A stretch of DNA of 64,000 nucleotides. Origin: Xanthobacteraceae bacterium (GTDB taxonomy: Bacteria; Pseudomonadota; Alphaproteobacteria; Rhizobiales; Xanthobacteraceae). The translations under genes and the position numbers were made by a program. Where the stretch lies: NCBI GenBank assembly GCA_019745775.1, contig JAIESR010000011.1:62001-126000 (forward strand). The letters run 5' to 3'. Below are positions 8,155 to 17,070 of this stretch, piece after piece. The notes beneath the pieces are model-generated. The model was not told the origin of the DNA, searched no databases, and saw nothing but the letters and a program-made list of their open reading frames with translations. Each line of letters opens with the position of its first letter. Position 1 is the first letter of the stretch.

Positions 8155-8201
8155 TGCATGATCCCCGTTTTTTTTGTGCGGATGCCCGTATCGGGCGGAA
8201 T

Positions 8202-9719
8202 TCATGGCTGGCGCGCCGGACGCGGGCGCCTGACGAGTCGCAACAACAGCGGCAACAGCAGCGGCAGCACGAACGCGATCACCGCCAGCGCGACGAGCAC
8301 CCGCGCGACGTTGCTCTGCAGGAAAATGCCGGGATTTCCGCCCGACACCGTCATCGCCTGCCGGAATGATTGCTCCATCAGGCCGCCGAGCACCAGCGAC
8401 AGGACGAGGGGTGCGACCGGGATGTCGGCCTTCTCGAACAGGTAGCCGAGCACGCCGAAGAACAGGATCAGGTAGAGGTCGGTGGTGCTGGAGTTAAGGG
8501 CAAAGGCGCCGATTGCGGAGATGACGATGACCAGGGGGAACAGCAGTCCCGACGGCATGTAGAGCATGCGCACGAACAGCCCGACCAGCGGGAGGTTGAG
8601 GATCAGCAGCATGGCGTTGCCGACATACATGCTCGCGATCAGGCCTCATACCAGGTCGGGATGCTTGGTGAACAGATTGGGACCGGGCTGGATGCCGTGC
8701 ATGATCAGCACGCCGCTCAGCACGGCGGTGGTGCCGCCGCCGGGGATGCCGAGCGTCAGCAACGGGATCATCGCCCCGGCGGTGTCGGAATTATTGGCGG
8801 CCTCCGGCCCGGCGACGCCCTCGATGGCCCCGCGTCCGAATTCTTCCGGGTTCTTGGAGAACTTCTTCTCGGTGACGTAGCTGAAGAACGACGCGATCGC
8901 GCCGCCGGCACCCGGCAATACGCCGACGACGAAGCCGATGATGCTGCCACGCCAGATCGGACCGATCGAGCGGTTCCATTCCTCGCGAGTCAACCAAAGC
9001 CGTCCCGAAATTCGCATCGGCGGTGCCCCGTCGCCACGGCACAGGCCTTCCAGCGCCCGCAGCACCTCGGCGACGGCGAACATGCCGACCACGACCGCGA
9101 CGAAGCCGATGCCGTCGGAGAATTCCGGCACGCCGAACGTGAACCGCGACTGCCCGCTCTGGAGATCGGTGCCGACGGTCGCGAGCATGAGGCCGATGAC
9201 GGTGGCGAGCAGGCCCTTCGCCGGCGATGAGCCGGTCAGCGACGACACCGAGCTCATCGCCAGCAGCATCAGGCAGAAATATTCGGCCGGGCCGAATTTC
9301 AGCGCAAACTCGGTCAGCGGCAGCGAGAACAGCGTAATGCCGATGACGCCGATCGTGCCCGCGATGAAGGAGCCGATCGCTGCGATCGCGAGCGCAGCGC
9401 CCGCCCTGCCCTTCTTGGCCATCTCGTAGCCGTCAAGCGACGTCATCACCGACGCGGCCTCGCCCGGCGTGCGGATCAGGATCGAGGTGGTCGAGCCGCC
9501 ATAGCGCGCACCGTAATAGAGGCCGGCCATCAGGATGATCGCCGACGTCGGGTTCATTCCGTAGGTGATGGGAATGAGCAGCGCGATGCCGGCGGCCGGT
9601 CCGATGCCCGGCAGCACGCCGATGATGGTGCCGAGCAGCACGCCGACGAACGTGTAGACCAGATTGATCGGCTGCAGGCAGACCGCAAAACCCTGGAGAA
9701 GGTAGGTGATGCTCTCCAT
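8202..9719 (-). pseudogene. tctA: TctA-family transporter large membrane subunit, interrupted by one in-frame TGA
   Basis: TctA is the large (about 500-residue) permease of tripartite tricarboxylate transporters. Reading from ATG 9719 gives the family signatures GVLLGTIIGVLPGIGPAAGI, YGARYGGSTTSILIRTPGE, GVLPGAGGAIASFFSYVTEK and IPLLTLGIPGGGTTAVLSG. After TKHPDLV comes a TGA (complement of 8646-8648), and in the same frame the protein continues GLIASMYVGNAMLLILNLPL to a stop at 8202. Family members usually have Trp here, so TGG to TGA is the simplest explanation: a point nonsense mutation or a base-call error, with no frame change. The remaining sequence is undamaged, so the event is recent if real. 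TctB lies 4 bases upstream. Confidence 0.85.
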
Positions 9720-9723
9720 CGCG

Positions 9724-10218
9724 CTACAGCGGCAATATTCCGCGTGCCAGCTCAACTCCGAGGACGCGCGTGAAGACGAGATAGCAGGAGATCGGCAGCA
9801 GCAACGAAACCAGCGCGTTCGCAACCGTGCTCCCGCGATTGAAGTACATCGTCATCGCGAACAGATAAGCCGACGACGACAGCACGAATCCCAACGGCTC
9901 GAAAAGGAAGAAATAGACGCCGGTGAACGCGACGGTTGCCGCGATGACCCAGTTTGCGTTGGCGGCGGCCAATGCCGGCGCGGCGCCGTCACCCGCATTG
10001 TCGGGCGCCGGCGCGGCCGACACCTGTTTACTGCGCCGCGAGACGATCATCTCGGCGATCAGCAGCAGCACGGCGACGATCAGGACCGCCGTCAGCAAGC
10101 GAGGAAACGCCTTCGGGCCGAGCGGATCGCCGAACGCGCGGGTCGGCACCTGCTCCGTCATCCAGGCATAGCCGACGATCAGCAGTAAAGCGCAGGCGAC
10201 GATCACTTTGTCGGTCAT
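9724..10218 (-). CDS. tctB: TctB-family small membrane subunit of a tripartite tricarboxylate transporter
   Basis: 164 residues with the four-helix layout of TctB: an N-terminal helix (KVIVACALLLIVGYAWM), the DPLGPKAFPRLLTAVLIVAV segment (the G-P-x-xFP motif is the family hallmark), a polar loop, then two helices FLFEPLGFVLSSSAYLFAM and VSLLLPISCYLVFTRVL. It sits between the hydratase pair and tctA on one strand with short gaps, so it is almost certainly co-transcribed. It would pair with the tctA product, which is interrupted here. Confidence 0.9.
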   Translation of the reverse strand: MTDKVIVACALLLIVGYAWMTEQVPTRAFGDPLGPKAFPRLLTAVLIVAVLLLIAEMIVSRRSKQVSAAPAPDNAGDGAAPALAAANANWVIAATVAFTGVYFFLFEPLGFVLSSSAYLFAMTMYFNRGSTVANALVSLLLPISCYLVFTRVLGVELARGILPL

Positions 10219-10236
10219 GTCGCGCGCTGCTCGATC

Positions 10237-10797
10237 TCAGGATGAAGCCGGCGCGTCGGAGGCTTCCGGCTCTGTGTTGTTGCGGGTCGCCCACCAGCGC
10301 TTCAGCCATCCGGTATTGCCGCCAACCTCGATGAGCTCCCGCAACGACTCCGGGATCGGCGGAAACGCGCGTTCGATGTTGCGCGTGTGATTGATGAACA
10401 GCCCGCGCCGGTAATCGATCTCAATATCGTCGCCGGTCTCGCAGATCGCGGTCACGCCTTCGCACGCGCTCATGACCCGCAGGCCGACGCCGACCGCCGC
10501 GCGATAGGCCAGGAACGGCATCGATTCGCAGATCAGGCCGAGCCCGAGCGCCTGCATCGCCACAAAGCCGTTCATTTTGGGGCTCATGCCGAAATTCTTG
10601 CCGGCAACGATGATGTCGCCGCGCTTGCAGCGCTCGTGGAAGCCTGGCGCGATGTCCTCGAACAGGTGCGGGATGATCTTCTCGGCCTCGACGACGCGCC
10701 CCGCCAGCACCCAGCCCGGCACGATGCCGCCGCCGTGGGGCACGTTGTCGCCGAATTTGTGGCAGCGGCCGCGCGTCACCCAGATGTTTTCGCTCAC
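10237..10797 (-). CDS. Aconitase/3-isopropylmalate dehydratase-type small (swivel) subunit
   Basis: 186 residues, LeuD-like. GRCHKFGDNVPHGGGIVPG opens the swivel domain, and VAGKNFGMSPKMNGFVAMQA carries the loop that in LeuD/aconitase contacts substrate. The usual text there is G-x-N-F-G-x-G-S-S-R-E; here it is GKNFGMSPKMN, so the serine-arginine pair is not conserved. The start is GTG 10797, which overlaps the stop of the large subunit (GTGA). These paralogues of isopropylmalate isomerase hydrate or dehydrate diverse 2- or 3-hydroxy di/tricarboxylates. Being in the TctAB operon, it probably acts on the imported acid. Confidence 0.85.
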   Translation of the reverse strand: MSENIWVTRGRCHKFGDNVPHGGGIVPGWVLAGRVVEAEKIIPHLFEDIAPGFHERCKRGDIIVAGKNFGMSPKMNGFVAMQALGLGLICESMPFLAYRAAVGVGLRVMSACEGVTAICETGDDIEIDYRRGLFINHTRNIERAFPPIPESLRELIEVGGNTGWLKRWWATRNNTEPEASDAPASS

Positions 10798-12089
10798 GGT
10801 GCTGCCTCGCTGCGGCGCGGAGCGGCGGCGCGGGCATCGACGATCTTGCCCGCGATGGCGGAGGCCGCGACCGTCGCCGGGCTGCCGAGATAGAGCTTCG
10901 CGTCCTTGTTGCCGAACTTGCCGGGAAGGTTCGCCGTCGCGGTCGAAATCGAAACCTCGCCGCCGTCGAGCGGCCCGACGACGCCTTCGTTGCAAGGGCC
11001 GCAGCCAGCCGGCAGCATGACGGCGCCCGCCTCGACGAAGATCTCCATCAAGCCTTCACGGATCGCCCGTTTGGTGGAATCTTCCGTGCCTGGAGCGATG
11101 AACATCCGCACGTGTGGTGCAATCCGCTTGCCGCGCAGCACCTCGGCGGTGACCACCATGTCGTCCCACATACCGGATGCGCAGGAGCCGATGAAGGCGT
11201 GGTCGACGCGCGTGCCTGCCACCTCCGACACGTCGATCGCGCGCGAGACATGACCGGGCCGCACCACCTGCGGCTCGATCTCCGACAGATCGATCGACAG
11301 CCGCGCCTCGTACTCGGCATCGTCATCGGCATAGATCGGCGTGAACGGGCGCTTAGCGCGCACCTGCGCATAGTCGATGATTGCGGCCGAGGGCGGGAAG
11401 AACACGCTGTACGCGCCCATCTCGGTGGGCGAGCTGCACAGCGCAACCCGCGCAGCCATCGAGAACTGGTCGGTCGCACCGGCAAACTCCAGCGCCATGT
11501 AATCGAGGTCGCACGCGAACCGGCCGCCGGGCGCGAACTGCTTGGCGAGGAAGAAGCCGATGTCGCGCGGATAGACGCCGAAGCCCGGCGCGCCGCTGAC
11601 GTCGAGCCGGATCGACTTCGGCACGATCACCCAGTTGGTGCCGGTGGCGAGCACGCGCGAGATCTCGGCCCCCATCCGCAGACCGAACGCGCCGACCGCG
11701 CCCGCATTCGTCGCGTGGCGGTCGTTGTCGAAATACATCATGCCCGGCACCACGATGCCGCGCTCGATCGGAAACAGATGGCCGTGCCCGCCGCGTCCGA
11801 CGTCGTAGAACTGCTCGACGCCCCACTGCGCGGCGGCGGCCCGGTTGAAGGCGCCCATGCGCGCCGCGCCGAGGCTGCCGTAGAGCACCTCGTGATCGCT
11901 CACCATGATGACCTTCTCGGGAGCCGCGATGCGGTCGATGCCGATGGAATCGAGCTCCTGCTTTGCACCGATCACGACGTTGTCGTGAATCATGATGGCG
12001 TCGGGGATGGGCTCGACCACGTCGCCGGGCCGGACCGAGGCGCAACCGCCGCGTGAAGCCAGCGCTTTTTCGATTGCGGTCATTCCCAT
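10794..12089 (-). CDS. Aconitase/3-isopropylmalate dehydratase-type large (Fe-S) subunit
   Basis: 431 residues. It has the expected [4Fe-4S] ligands: one Cys in DHAFIGSCASGMWDDMVV and two in MLPAGCGPCNEGVVGPLDGG. Substrate-side motifs include HDNVVIGAKQELD, VMVSDHE and GHLFPIERGIVVPG. The length and two-subunit organisation match LeuC-type proteins, but the small-subunit loop differs from true LeuD and no leucine genes are near, so leucine synthesis is unlikely. A catabolic role with the linked TctB/TctA transporter is more probable. Two ATGs (12089 and 12083) are near each other. It is the first gene of the operon, divergent from a Bug receptor. Confidence 0.85.
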   Translation of the reverse strand: MGMTAIEKALASRGGCASVRPGDVVEPIPDAIMIHDNVVIGAKQELDSIGIDRIAAPEKVIMVSDHEVLYGSLGAARMGAFNRAAAAQWGVEQFYDVGRGGHGHLFPIERGIVVPGMMYFDNDRHATNAGAVGAFGLRMGAEISRVLATGTNWVIVPKSIRLDVSGAPGFGVYPRDIGFFLAKQFAPGGRFACDLDYMALEFAGATDQFSMAARVALCSSPTEMGAYSVFFPPSAAIIDYAQVRAKRPFTPIYADDDAEYEARLSIDLSEIEPQVVRPGHVSRAIDVSEVAGTRVDHAFIGSCASGMWDDMVVTAEVLRGKRIAPHVRMFIAPGTEDSTKRAIREGLMEIFVEAGAVMLPAGCGPCNEGVVGPLDGGEVSISTATANLPGKFGNKDAKLYLGSPATVAASAIAGKIVDARAAAPRRSEAAP

Positions 12090-12335
12090 CGGGTCAATCC
12101 AACGCGTTCCGTCGGGTCAAGGTGTGCGCGACAGTCCACACCCCTTCGTCGTAGCGCCCGGCGATCACTGCTCAAGGGGAACATGCGAGTGTCGCAGCAG
12201 CCCGATTGGCATGTCAACTGCATAGCCCGCATGCAAACGGACATCATGCCGCGACAATCTGCTATTGTTGGCGGTGCCGATGCTTGTTTGACTGGGCCTT
12301 TGACCTGAATCGCCGATCAAGAAGGGGGGAAATAC
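12090..12335. promoter_or_regulatory. Divergent intergenic region between the hydratase/TctBA operon and a Bug receptor
   Basis: This must hold promoters for both directions. It contains an inverted repeat GGTGTG (12121-12126) and CACACC (12137-12142) with a 10-base centre, and two direct GGGTCAA copies (12091-12097 and 12114-12120). These are plausible regulator sites but cannot be assigned. A GGGGGG run and GAAATAC just before ATG 12336 supply the Bug gene's ribosome site. No ORF is supported here. Confidence 0.35.
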
Positions 12336-13310
12336 ATGCGTCGCGCTGCCACCTGTTTCATCACTTGCGCCGTTGTCGGTGCTGCAATTTGCTCACCGGC
12401 CTCGGCGCAGTGGACGCCGACGAAAAACGTCGAGATCATCTCCGCCGTCGCGGCGGGCGGCGCGCCTGACATCACCGCGCGCAGCGTGCAGCGGATTTTG
12501 TCGGAGAAGAAGCTGATTCCGGTCAGCAGTGTGGTCGTGAACCGACCCGGTGGCCAGCAGACGATTGCAATGAACTACCTGGCGCAACGTCCACGCGACG
12601 GACACTACATTGCGGTGGCCTCGACGCCGCTGCTCAGCAACTACATCATCGGCGCCTCCACGCAGCACTATCGCGATTTCACGCCGTTCCAGCTCCTGTT
12701 CTCCGAGTACCTCCTATTGGCGGTCCGGAACGAGTCGCCGATCAAGGACATCCACGACCTGATCGCGCGCATGAAGAAGGACCCGGCTTCGCTGTCGTAC
12801 GGCGTCGGAACGTCGATCGGCGGCATCGCGCACATCGCCGGCGCGCTCGGCCTCGCGGCTGCCGGCGTCGATATCACGAAGATGAAGGCGGTGGTCTTCA
12901 ACTCCTCGGCGGACTCCATGACCGCGGTGCTCGGAGGCCACCTCGACGTCTCAATTTCGTTCGTCAACGTGATCTCGCCGATGGTCGAAACCGGCAAGAT
13001 GCGTCCGCTCGTGGTCACGTCGCCGGAACGGCAGCCCGGGGTGCTGGCGAAAGCGCCGTCGTGGAAGGAGCTCGGCTTCGACGCCGTGGTCCAGAACTGG
13101 CGCATGCTGATGGGCCCCAAGGATATGCCGGCGGATCAGCTCGCCTTCTGGAAGAAGACCGCGGCGGCGCTCGTCGAGACGCCCGAGTTCAAGGAAGACC
13201 TGCGCAACAATGGCCAGTCGCCGACAACGGTGACCGATATGGGCCCGTTTCTCGCCGAGCAGGAGCGCCAGTTCGCGCTGGTGCTGAAAGCCATCGGCCT
13301 GTCGAAGTAG
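12336..13310 (+). CDS. Bug/TctC-family periplasmic substrate-binding protein, likely receptor for the TctAB module
   Basis: 324 residues. The signal peptide runs MRRAATCFITCAVVGAAICS then PASA, before QWTPTKNVEIISAVAAGGAP. The ligand loop is AVAAGGAPDITAR, unlike the FSAGGTYDLY type of the first two receptors. SLSYGVGTSIGGIAHIAGA and VVFNSSADSMTAVLGGHLDV match the family's second ligand loop and domain hinge. It is the only Bug gene in the window placed head-to-head with transporter genes (tctB/tctA and the hydratase pair), so it is the best candidate for their receptor. Confidence 0.9.
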   Translation: MRRAATCFITCAVVGAAICSPASAQWTPTKNVEIISAVAAGGAPDITARSVQRILSEKKLIPVSSVVVNRPGGQQTIAMNYLAQRPRDGHYIAVASTPLLSNYIIGASTQHYRDFTPFQLLFSEYLLLAVRNESPIKDIHDLIARMKKDPASLSYGVGTSIGGIAHIAGALGLAAAGVDITKMKAVVFNSSADSMTAVLGGHLDVSISFVNVISPMVETGKMRPLVVTSPERQPGVLAKAPSWKELGFDAVVQNWRMLMGPKDMPADQLAFWKKTAAALVETPEFKEDLRNNGQSPTTVTDMGPFLAEQERQFALVLKAIGLSK

Positions 13311-13356
13311 CCCGCCGCGGCTTCGTCCGGTTTTCGCGACCTCTACTCTCTCCGCC

Positions 13357-13396
13357 GTCATTCCGGGGCGCGCCAAAGGCGCGAGCCCGGAATGAC
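13357..13396. repeat. Palindromic intergenic repeat, family C, short copy
   Basis: A near-perfect inverted repeat, GTCATTCCGGGGCGCG then CGCGAGCCCGGAATGAC. It sits between the convergent ends of the Bug receptor and the Rieske oxygenase. A longer composite member of this family is at 48084-48184. Confidence 0.9.
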
Positions 13397-13399
13397 TGC

Positions 13400-14656
13400 T
13401 CACGGCTTGATCCCCATCGCGTCGCAGAACGCCTTGCGCACCTCCGGCGGCTGGCCGAAGCAGTGCCGGAAGCCCTTCAGCCGCGCGTTGAGCAGCGGAT
13501 GCTTCGGATACTCCTCGAGCGTGATGCCCTCGGTCGAGGTCTGCTTGGTGATGTTCGGCAGCTCGATGCACTTCGCGAGGTTCGCGCTGCGCACCGTGCC
13601 TTTCGGCTCGGCGCCCTTGGCGACGGCGTCGAGCTCTTCGAACAGCCGCTTGCGCATCATCGCGATGCCGAGGTCGGAGGCGCCGAGGTTCTCCTTGGTG
13701 CGGTCGGCGATGGTGCCCTGCCCGACCCAGGCGATGATGTCCTGGTTGATGACGTGGCTCGAGATCCAGCGGCCGCTCTCGTCCTTGATCGGCGACACCC
13801 AGGTCGGCACCTTGTCCTGCACGTAGGGCTCGCGACCCTTCGGCACGCGCATGAAGAACCAGCACACCGACAGCGTGTTCTCGTCGTCGATCGGCACGCG
13901 CCACTCGAAGTGGTTGCCGAGATAGAAGCCGTTCGGCCACAGCGTGACGCGGCCGATGGTCCAGACCGGATCGCCGTCCTTCTGCCCTTCGCGCACGCGC
14001 TTGTAGACGTGGCCGTATTCGAATTCCTCGAACACCAGCTTGAGGTGCTTCGCCGCATACGGCGCGGTCTGGCCGTTGAGCCGCACGTTCCAGTTCTCGT
14101 GCATCCATTCGAAGTGCACGGGGTCGCAGGAGTTCTCCTGGCACTGGAACCAGTTGCAGGGGATGTCGGAGATCACCACCTCGCGGAAGCCGTTCTCCCA
14201 GGTGAACGGCTCCCACACCGGCAGCTCGGGCACCGGCTGCGGACCCATATAGGCGAACAGCAGCCCCGCGCATTCCTTCACCGGATAGGCCTTGGCGAGG
14301 CAGCGCTCGCGCGCCTTGCCGCGCGGATTCACGGTGTCGTCATAGGGTTGCTCGATCACATTGCCCCGCTGGTCCATCAGCCAGCCGTGATAATTGCAGC
14401 GGATGCCGGTCTGCTCGACGAAGCCGTAGGAGAGGTCGGCGCGCCGGTGCGGGCAGTGGCGGTCGATCAGGCCGTAGGTGCCGCCAAGGTCCTTGTAGAG
14501 CACGAGGTCCTCGCCGAAGAGCCGCATCGGCTTGATCGGATTGTTGTCGAGCTCGCTCGCGCCGCCGATCGGCTGCCAGTAGCGGCGGAGATAGTCGCCC
14601 ATCGGCGTGCCCGGGCCGACCTGGGTGAGGATGCGGTTTTTTTCTGCGCTCAACAC
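13400..14656 (-). CDS. Rieske non-haem iron oxygenase, large subunit (phthalate 4,5-dioxygenase-like)
   Basis: 418 residues. The Rieske [2Fe-2S] ligands are C68-P-H70 and C87-N-Y-H90 (CPHRRADLSYGF, RCNYHGW). The mononuclear iron site lies in QENSCDPVHFEWMH, with H181 and H186. The start is GTG 14656, backed by AGGAGG six bases upstream; longer frames run into palindromic repeat. This family hydroxylates or demethylates aromatic compounds and needs a separate reductase, which is absent nearby. The oriented neighbour upstream is a beta-hydroxyacid dehydrogenase, with repeats between. The substrate is unknown. Confidence 0.9.
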   Translation of the reverse strand: MLSAEKNRILTQVGPGTPMGDYLRRYWQPIGGASELDNNPIKPMRLFGEDLVLYKDLGGTYGLIDRHCPHRRADLSYGFVEQTGIRCNYHGWLMDQRGNVIEQPYDDTVNPRGKARERCLAKAYPVKECAGLLFAYMGPQPVPELPVWEPFTWENGFREVVISDIPCNWFQCQENSCDPVHFEWMHENWNVRLNGQTAPYAAKHLKLVFEEFEYGHVYKRVREGQKDGDPVWTIGRVTLWPNGFYLGNHFEWRVPIDDENTLSVCWFFMRVPKGREPYVQDKVPTWVSPIKDESGRWISSHVINQDIIAWVGQGTIADRTKENLGASDLGIAMMRKRLFEELDAVAKGAEPKGTVRSANLAKCIELPNITKQTSTEGITLEEYPKHPLLNARLKGFRHCFGQPPEVRKAFCDAMGIKP

Positions 14657-14706
14657 GACGCGCCTCCTGTTCTTCAAGGCCGTTATCGCGCCGAGTACAC
14701 CGGCCG

Positions 14707-14876
14707 GCTCCCTCTCCCCGTTGGGGAGAGGGGTGGGGTGAGGGGGTCTAACTCTCTCGATAGGTTCGAACCCCCTCACCCTAACCCTCTCCCCATCTGA
14801 ACTCGGGTTTACCCGAGTTCAGCACCAAATCATGGTCGAAGTCGGAAACATCCGACTTCGACGGGAGAGGGGACGC
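14707..14876. repeat. Compound palindromic repeat, family A with two extra hairpins
   Basis: It holds two inverted CTCTCCCC/GGGGAGAG and CCCTCACC/GGTGAGGG blocks, plus two long perfect hairpins: 14797-14822 (CTGAACTCGGG, its complement around TTTA) and 14835-14862 (GTCGAAGTCGGA, its complement around AACA). The same two hairpins with small changes recur at 29833-29858 and 29872-29899. It fills the gap between the Rieske gene and the dehydrogenase. Confidence 0.9.
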
Positions 14877-14896
14877 ACCGAGTGCTCGGCAAAAAA

Positions 14897-15859
14897 CTAG
14901 CTCTCCAATCCCGTCGGGACGTTCTTATTCTCGCTTTCGAGCTTCATGCCGGACGCCAGCGCCATGGTCTCCATCAGCGCGGCGAAGTCCTTCTGGAGAT
15001 ATTCATCGGGGTTCTTCTGCAGCATGGCGGCGCCGAAATGCGACTGCAGGACTTCGCGGGCGGCCGCCGTCACCGGCATCGGCACGTCCCAATCGCGGCC
15101 AAGTTCGAGGCCCAGGTCCATGTCCTTACGCAGCAGCTCGGGTGTGAAGGTCGTGGTCCAGTCGAGATTGACCAGCGCCGGCGTCTTGTAGGCGGTGAAC
15201 ATCGAGCCCATCACGGAATTGTTCATGAAGGCGAGGAAGGCGTGGCGCGGCACGCCCATCTTGTTGGCGAGCAACGTGATCTCGATCAGGTTCTCGATCA
15301 CCACCCCGAGCATGACGTTGTGCGCGATCTTGCAGATGCGCGCGAGCTCGCCCTCGCCGACGTAGGCGACGCCCTGTGGCGCGATCGCCTCCATCATCGG
15401 CGTGACCGCCTTGGCGGCGGCATCCGCGCCCGAGAGCACGGCCGAAAGCCGGCCGGCCTTGATCACCTTGGCGTTGCCCGAGATCGGCGCGGCGACGAAA
15501 TCGGCGCCGAGCTTCTTGAGCTCCTCGCGGATGTCCTTGGAATCCTCGACCGCGATGGTCGAGCAGTCGACGAGGATCTTCGGCAGTTTGCCGTTGCGGC
15601 CGGTGATCAGGCCGTTCGGGCCGAAATAGACCTCCTTGAGGTCCGGCCCGGTCGAGACGATCGAGAATACGATATCCATGCCGGCGAGGTCGGACAGCTT
15701 GTCGACGATTTTGCCGCCCTTCGCCGCCAGCGGCTCGGCCTTCGCGCGGGTGCGGTTCCAGATCGAGACGTCGTAGCCGGCCTTGAGCAGGCGCTCCGCC
15801 ATGGCCGAGCCCATGCGGCCCATGCCGATCCAGCCGATTTTCTGAACACTATTCGCCAT
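14897..15859 (-). CDS. NAD(P)-dependent beta-hydroxyacid dehydrogenase (3-hydroxyisobutyrate dehydrogenase family)
   Basis: 320 residues. The Rossmann motif IGWIGMGRMG is at residues 8-17. The substrate loop is VDCSTIAVEDS near 98, the segment AAPISGNAKVIKAGRL is near 124, and the catalytic lysine is K177 in RICKIAHN. Together these define the HIBADH/6-phosphogluconate-type fold. Family members oxidise 3-hydroxyisobutyrate, tartronate semialdehyde, glutarate-type and related acids; Asn or Gly positions near 124-130 differ from classical HIBADH (usual DAPVSGG). It is transcribed toward the Rieske oxygenase and may handle a product of the same pathway. Confidence 0.85.
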   Translation of the reverse strand: MANSVQKIGWIGMGRMGSAMAERLLKAGYDVSIWNRTRAKAEPLAAKGGKIVDKLSDLAGMDIVFSIVSTGPDLKEVYFGPNGLITGRNGKLPKILVDCSTIAVEDSKDIREELKKLGADFVAAPISGNAKVIKAGRLSAVLSGADAAAKAVTPMMEAIAPQGVAYVGEGELARICKIAHNVMLGVVIENLIEITLLANKMGVPRHAFLAFMNNSVMGSMFTAYKTPALVNLDWTTTFTPELLRKDMDLGLELGRDWDVPMPVTAAAREVLQSHFGAAMLQKNPDEYLQKDFAALMETMALASGMKLESENKNVPTGLES

Positions 15860-16041
15860 TTACCGCCTCCTGTTTGGCCCACGGGCGTCAGTCGTAAGCC
15901 ACCGCCGCCGCCACATCAACCGCGGCATGTTTGCGCCTTCCGACGCATGGCTGGAGGGGTCGCCGGCCACGCCGCCAGTTGTCGACAACGAGCCCTCGTG
16001 TCACCATTTAGGGAGGGTGATTTTCATGACTTCGAGCCAGG

Positions 16042-17070
16042 ATGCCGCGCCGCAAATTTAGCTGGGAAAAGCTCTCCGACGAGCAGTTGCTGAAGCGCCG
16101 CCTCAGCAGCCTCAGGGTCACGGTCGAAGGCACCTGGCTCGAGGTCTGCGTCGACGCGCTGCACGAGGAGCTCGCGGAGCGCGGCATCAAGCTCAAGCCG
16201 CATGTCTGGATTTCCAGCGAGTGGTTCAGCCCGGACGACACGCCCGGCATCGCGATCCCGTTCTATCTCGCGCATCCCCGCCTGATGGCGCTCGAGAAGA
16301 AGAAGATGTTCGACGTCGAGGGCGGCACCTGGGCCGAGTGCATGGCGATCCTGCGCCACGAGGCCGGCCATACCATCCAGCATGCCTACCAGCTGCATCG
16401 GCGCCGGCGCTGGCAGCAATTGTTCGGCCCGTCCTCCAAGCGCTATCCGCGCTACTACCGCCCCAACCCGAGTAGCCGACACTATGTGCAGCACCTGCGG
16501 CTCTGGTATGCGCAGAGCCATCCGGACGAGGATTTCGCCGAGACTTTCGCGGTGTGGCTCAAGCCGCGCTCGAGCTGGCGCGCGCGCTATGCCGGCTGGC
16601 CGGCGCTCAAGAAGCTCGAATATGTCGACGAGCTGATGGCGGAGATCGCCGGCAAGCGGCCGCTGCTCAAGACCCGCATCCGGGTCGATCAGATCAGCGA
16701 GCTGCGCCAGACGCTCGCCGAGCACTACAAGAAAAAGCAGGCGATGTACGCCTTCGACACGCCCAAGACCTATGACCGCGATCTCTACCGTCTGTTTTCC
16801 GCCGAGCCGCGCCACCGCCGGTCCCAGCCGGCTTCAATGTTTATTAGGCGCCACCGTGCCAGAATCAGGAAACTGGTGGCAAAGTGGACAGGGGAAAACC
16901 AGCTCACGCTCGATGCGGTGCTTGACGACATGATCGTCCGCTGCCGCGAGCACAATCTGCGCGCGGTCGGTTCCGAGCGACGACTGTTCATGGATTTTAC
17001 CGTGCTGCTGACCGCCAAGACGATGCACGCGCTGTTCGGCGGATCGCGGCGCAAGTGGATCGCGCTATGA
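16042..17070 (+). CDS. Putative zinc-dependent metallopeptidase, coupled to an ATP-grasp ligase
   Basis: 342 residues, no signal peptide. A zincin motif H106-E-A-G-H110 (ILRHEAGHTIQHAYQ) is followed 57 residues later by DEDFAETFAVWL, with E167 as the likely third zinc ligand. The C-terminal third is basic and helical (LIRRHRARIRKLVAKW, MIVRCREHNLRAVGSERR). I do not recognise a characterised homologue; such proteins are usually annotated only as putative zinc-binding metallopeptidases. The stop overlaps the start of the ATP-grasp gene by four bases (ATGA), indicating obligate co-expression. A cytosolic peptidase paired with a ligase suggests processing and ligation of a peptide or amino acid, which is inference. 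Confidence 0.7.
   Translation: MPRRKFSWEKLSDEQLLKRRLSSLRVTVEGTWLEVCVDALHEELAERGIKLKPHVWISSEWFSPDDTPGIAIPFYLAHPRLMALEKKKMFDVEGGTWAECMAILRHEAGHTIQHAYQLHRRRRWQQLFGPSSKRYPRYYRPNPSSRHYVQHLRLWYAQSHPDEDFAETFAVWLKPRSSWRARYAGWPALKKLEYVDELMAEIAGKRPLLKTRIRVDQISELRQTLAEHYKKKQAMYAFDTPKTYDRDLYRLFSAEPRHRRSQPASMFIRRHRARIRKLVAKWTGENQLTLDAVLDDMIVRCREHNLRAVGSERRLFMDFTVLLTAKTMHALFGGSRRKWIAL

Noticed and set aside
8168-8176. T-run at 8168-8176 as a terminator
   Set aside because: The flanking genes are on the minus strand, where this is an A run, and no stem precedes it.
8646-8648. Selenocysteine at the TGA in tctA
   Set aside because: The position is normally Trp, the family has no selenoproteins that I know of, and no SECIS-like hairpin context or sel genes are visible.
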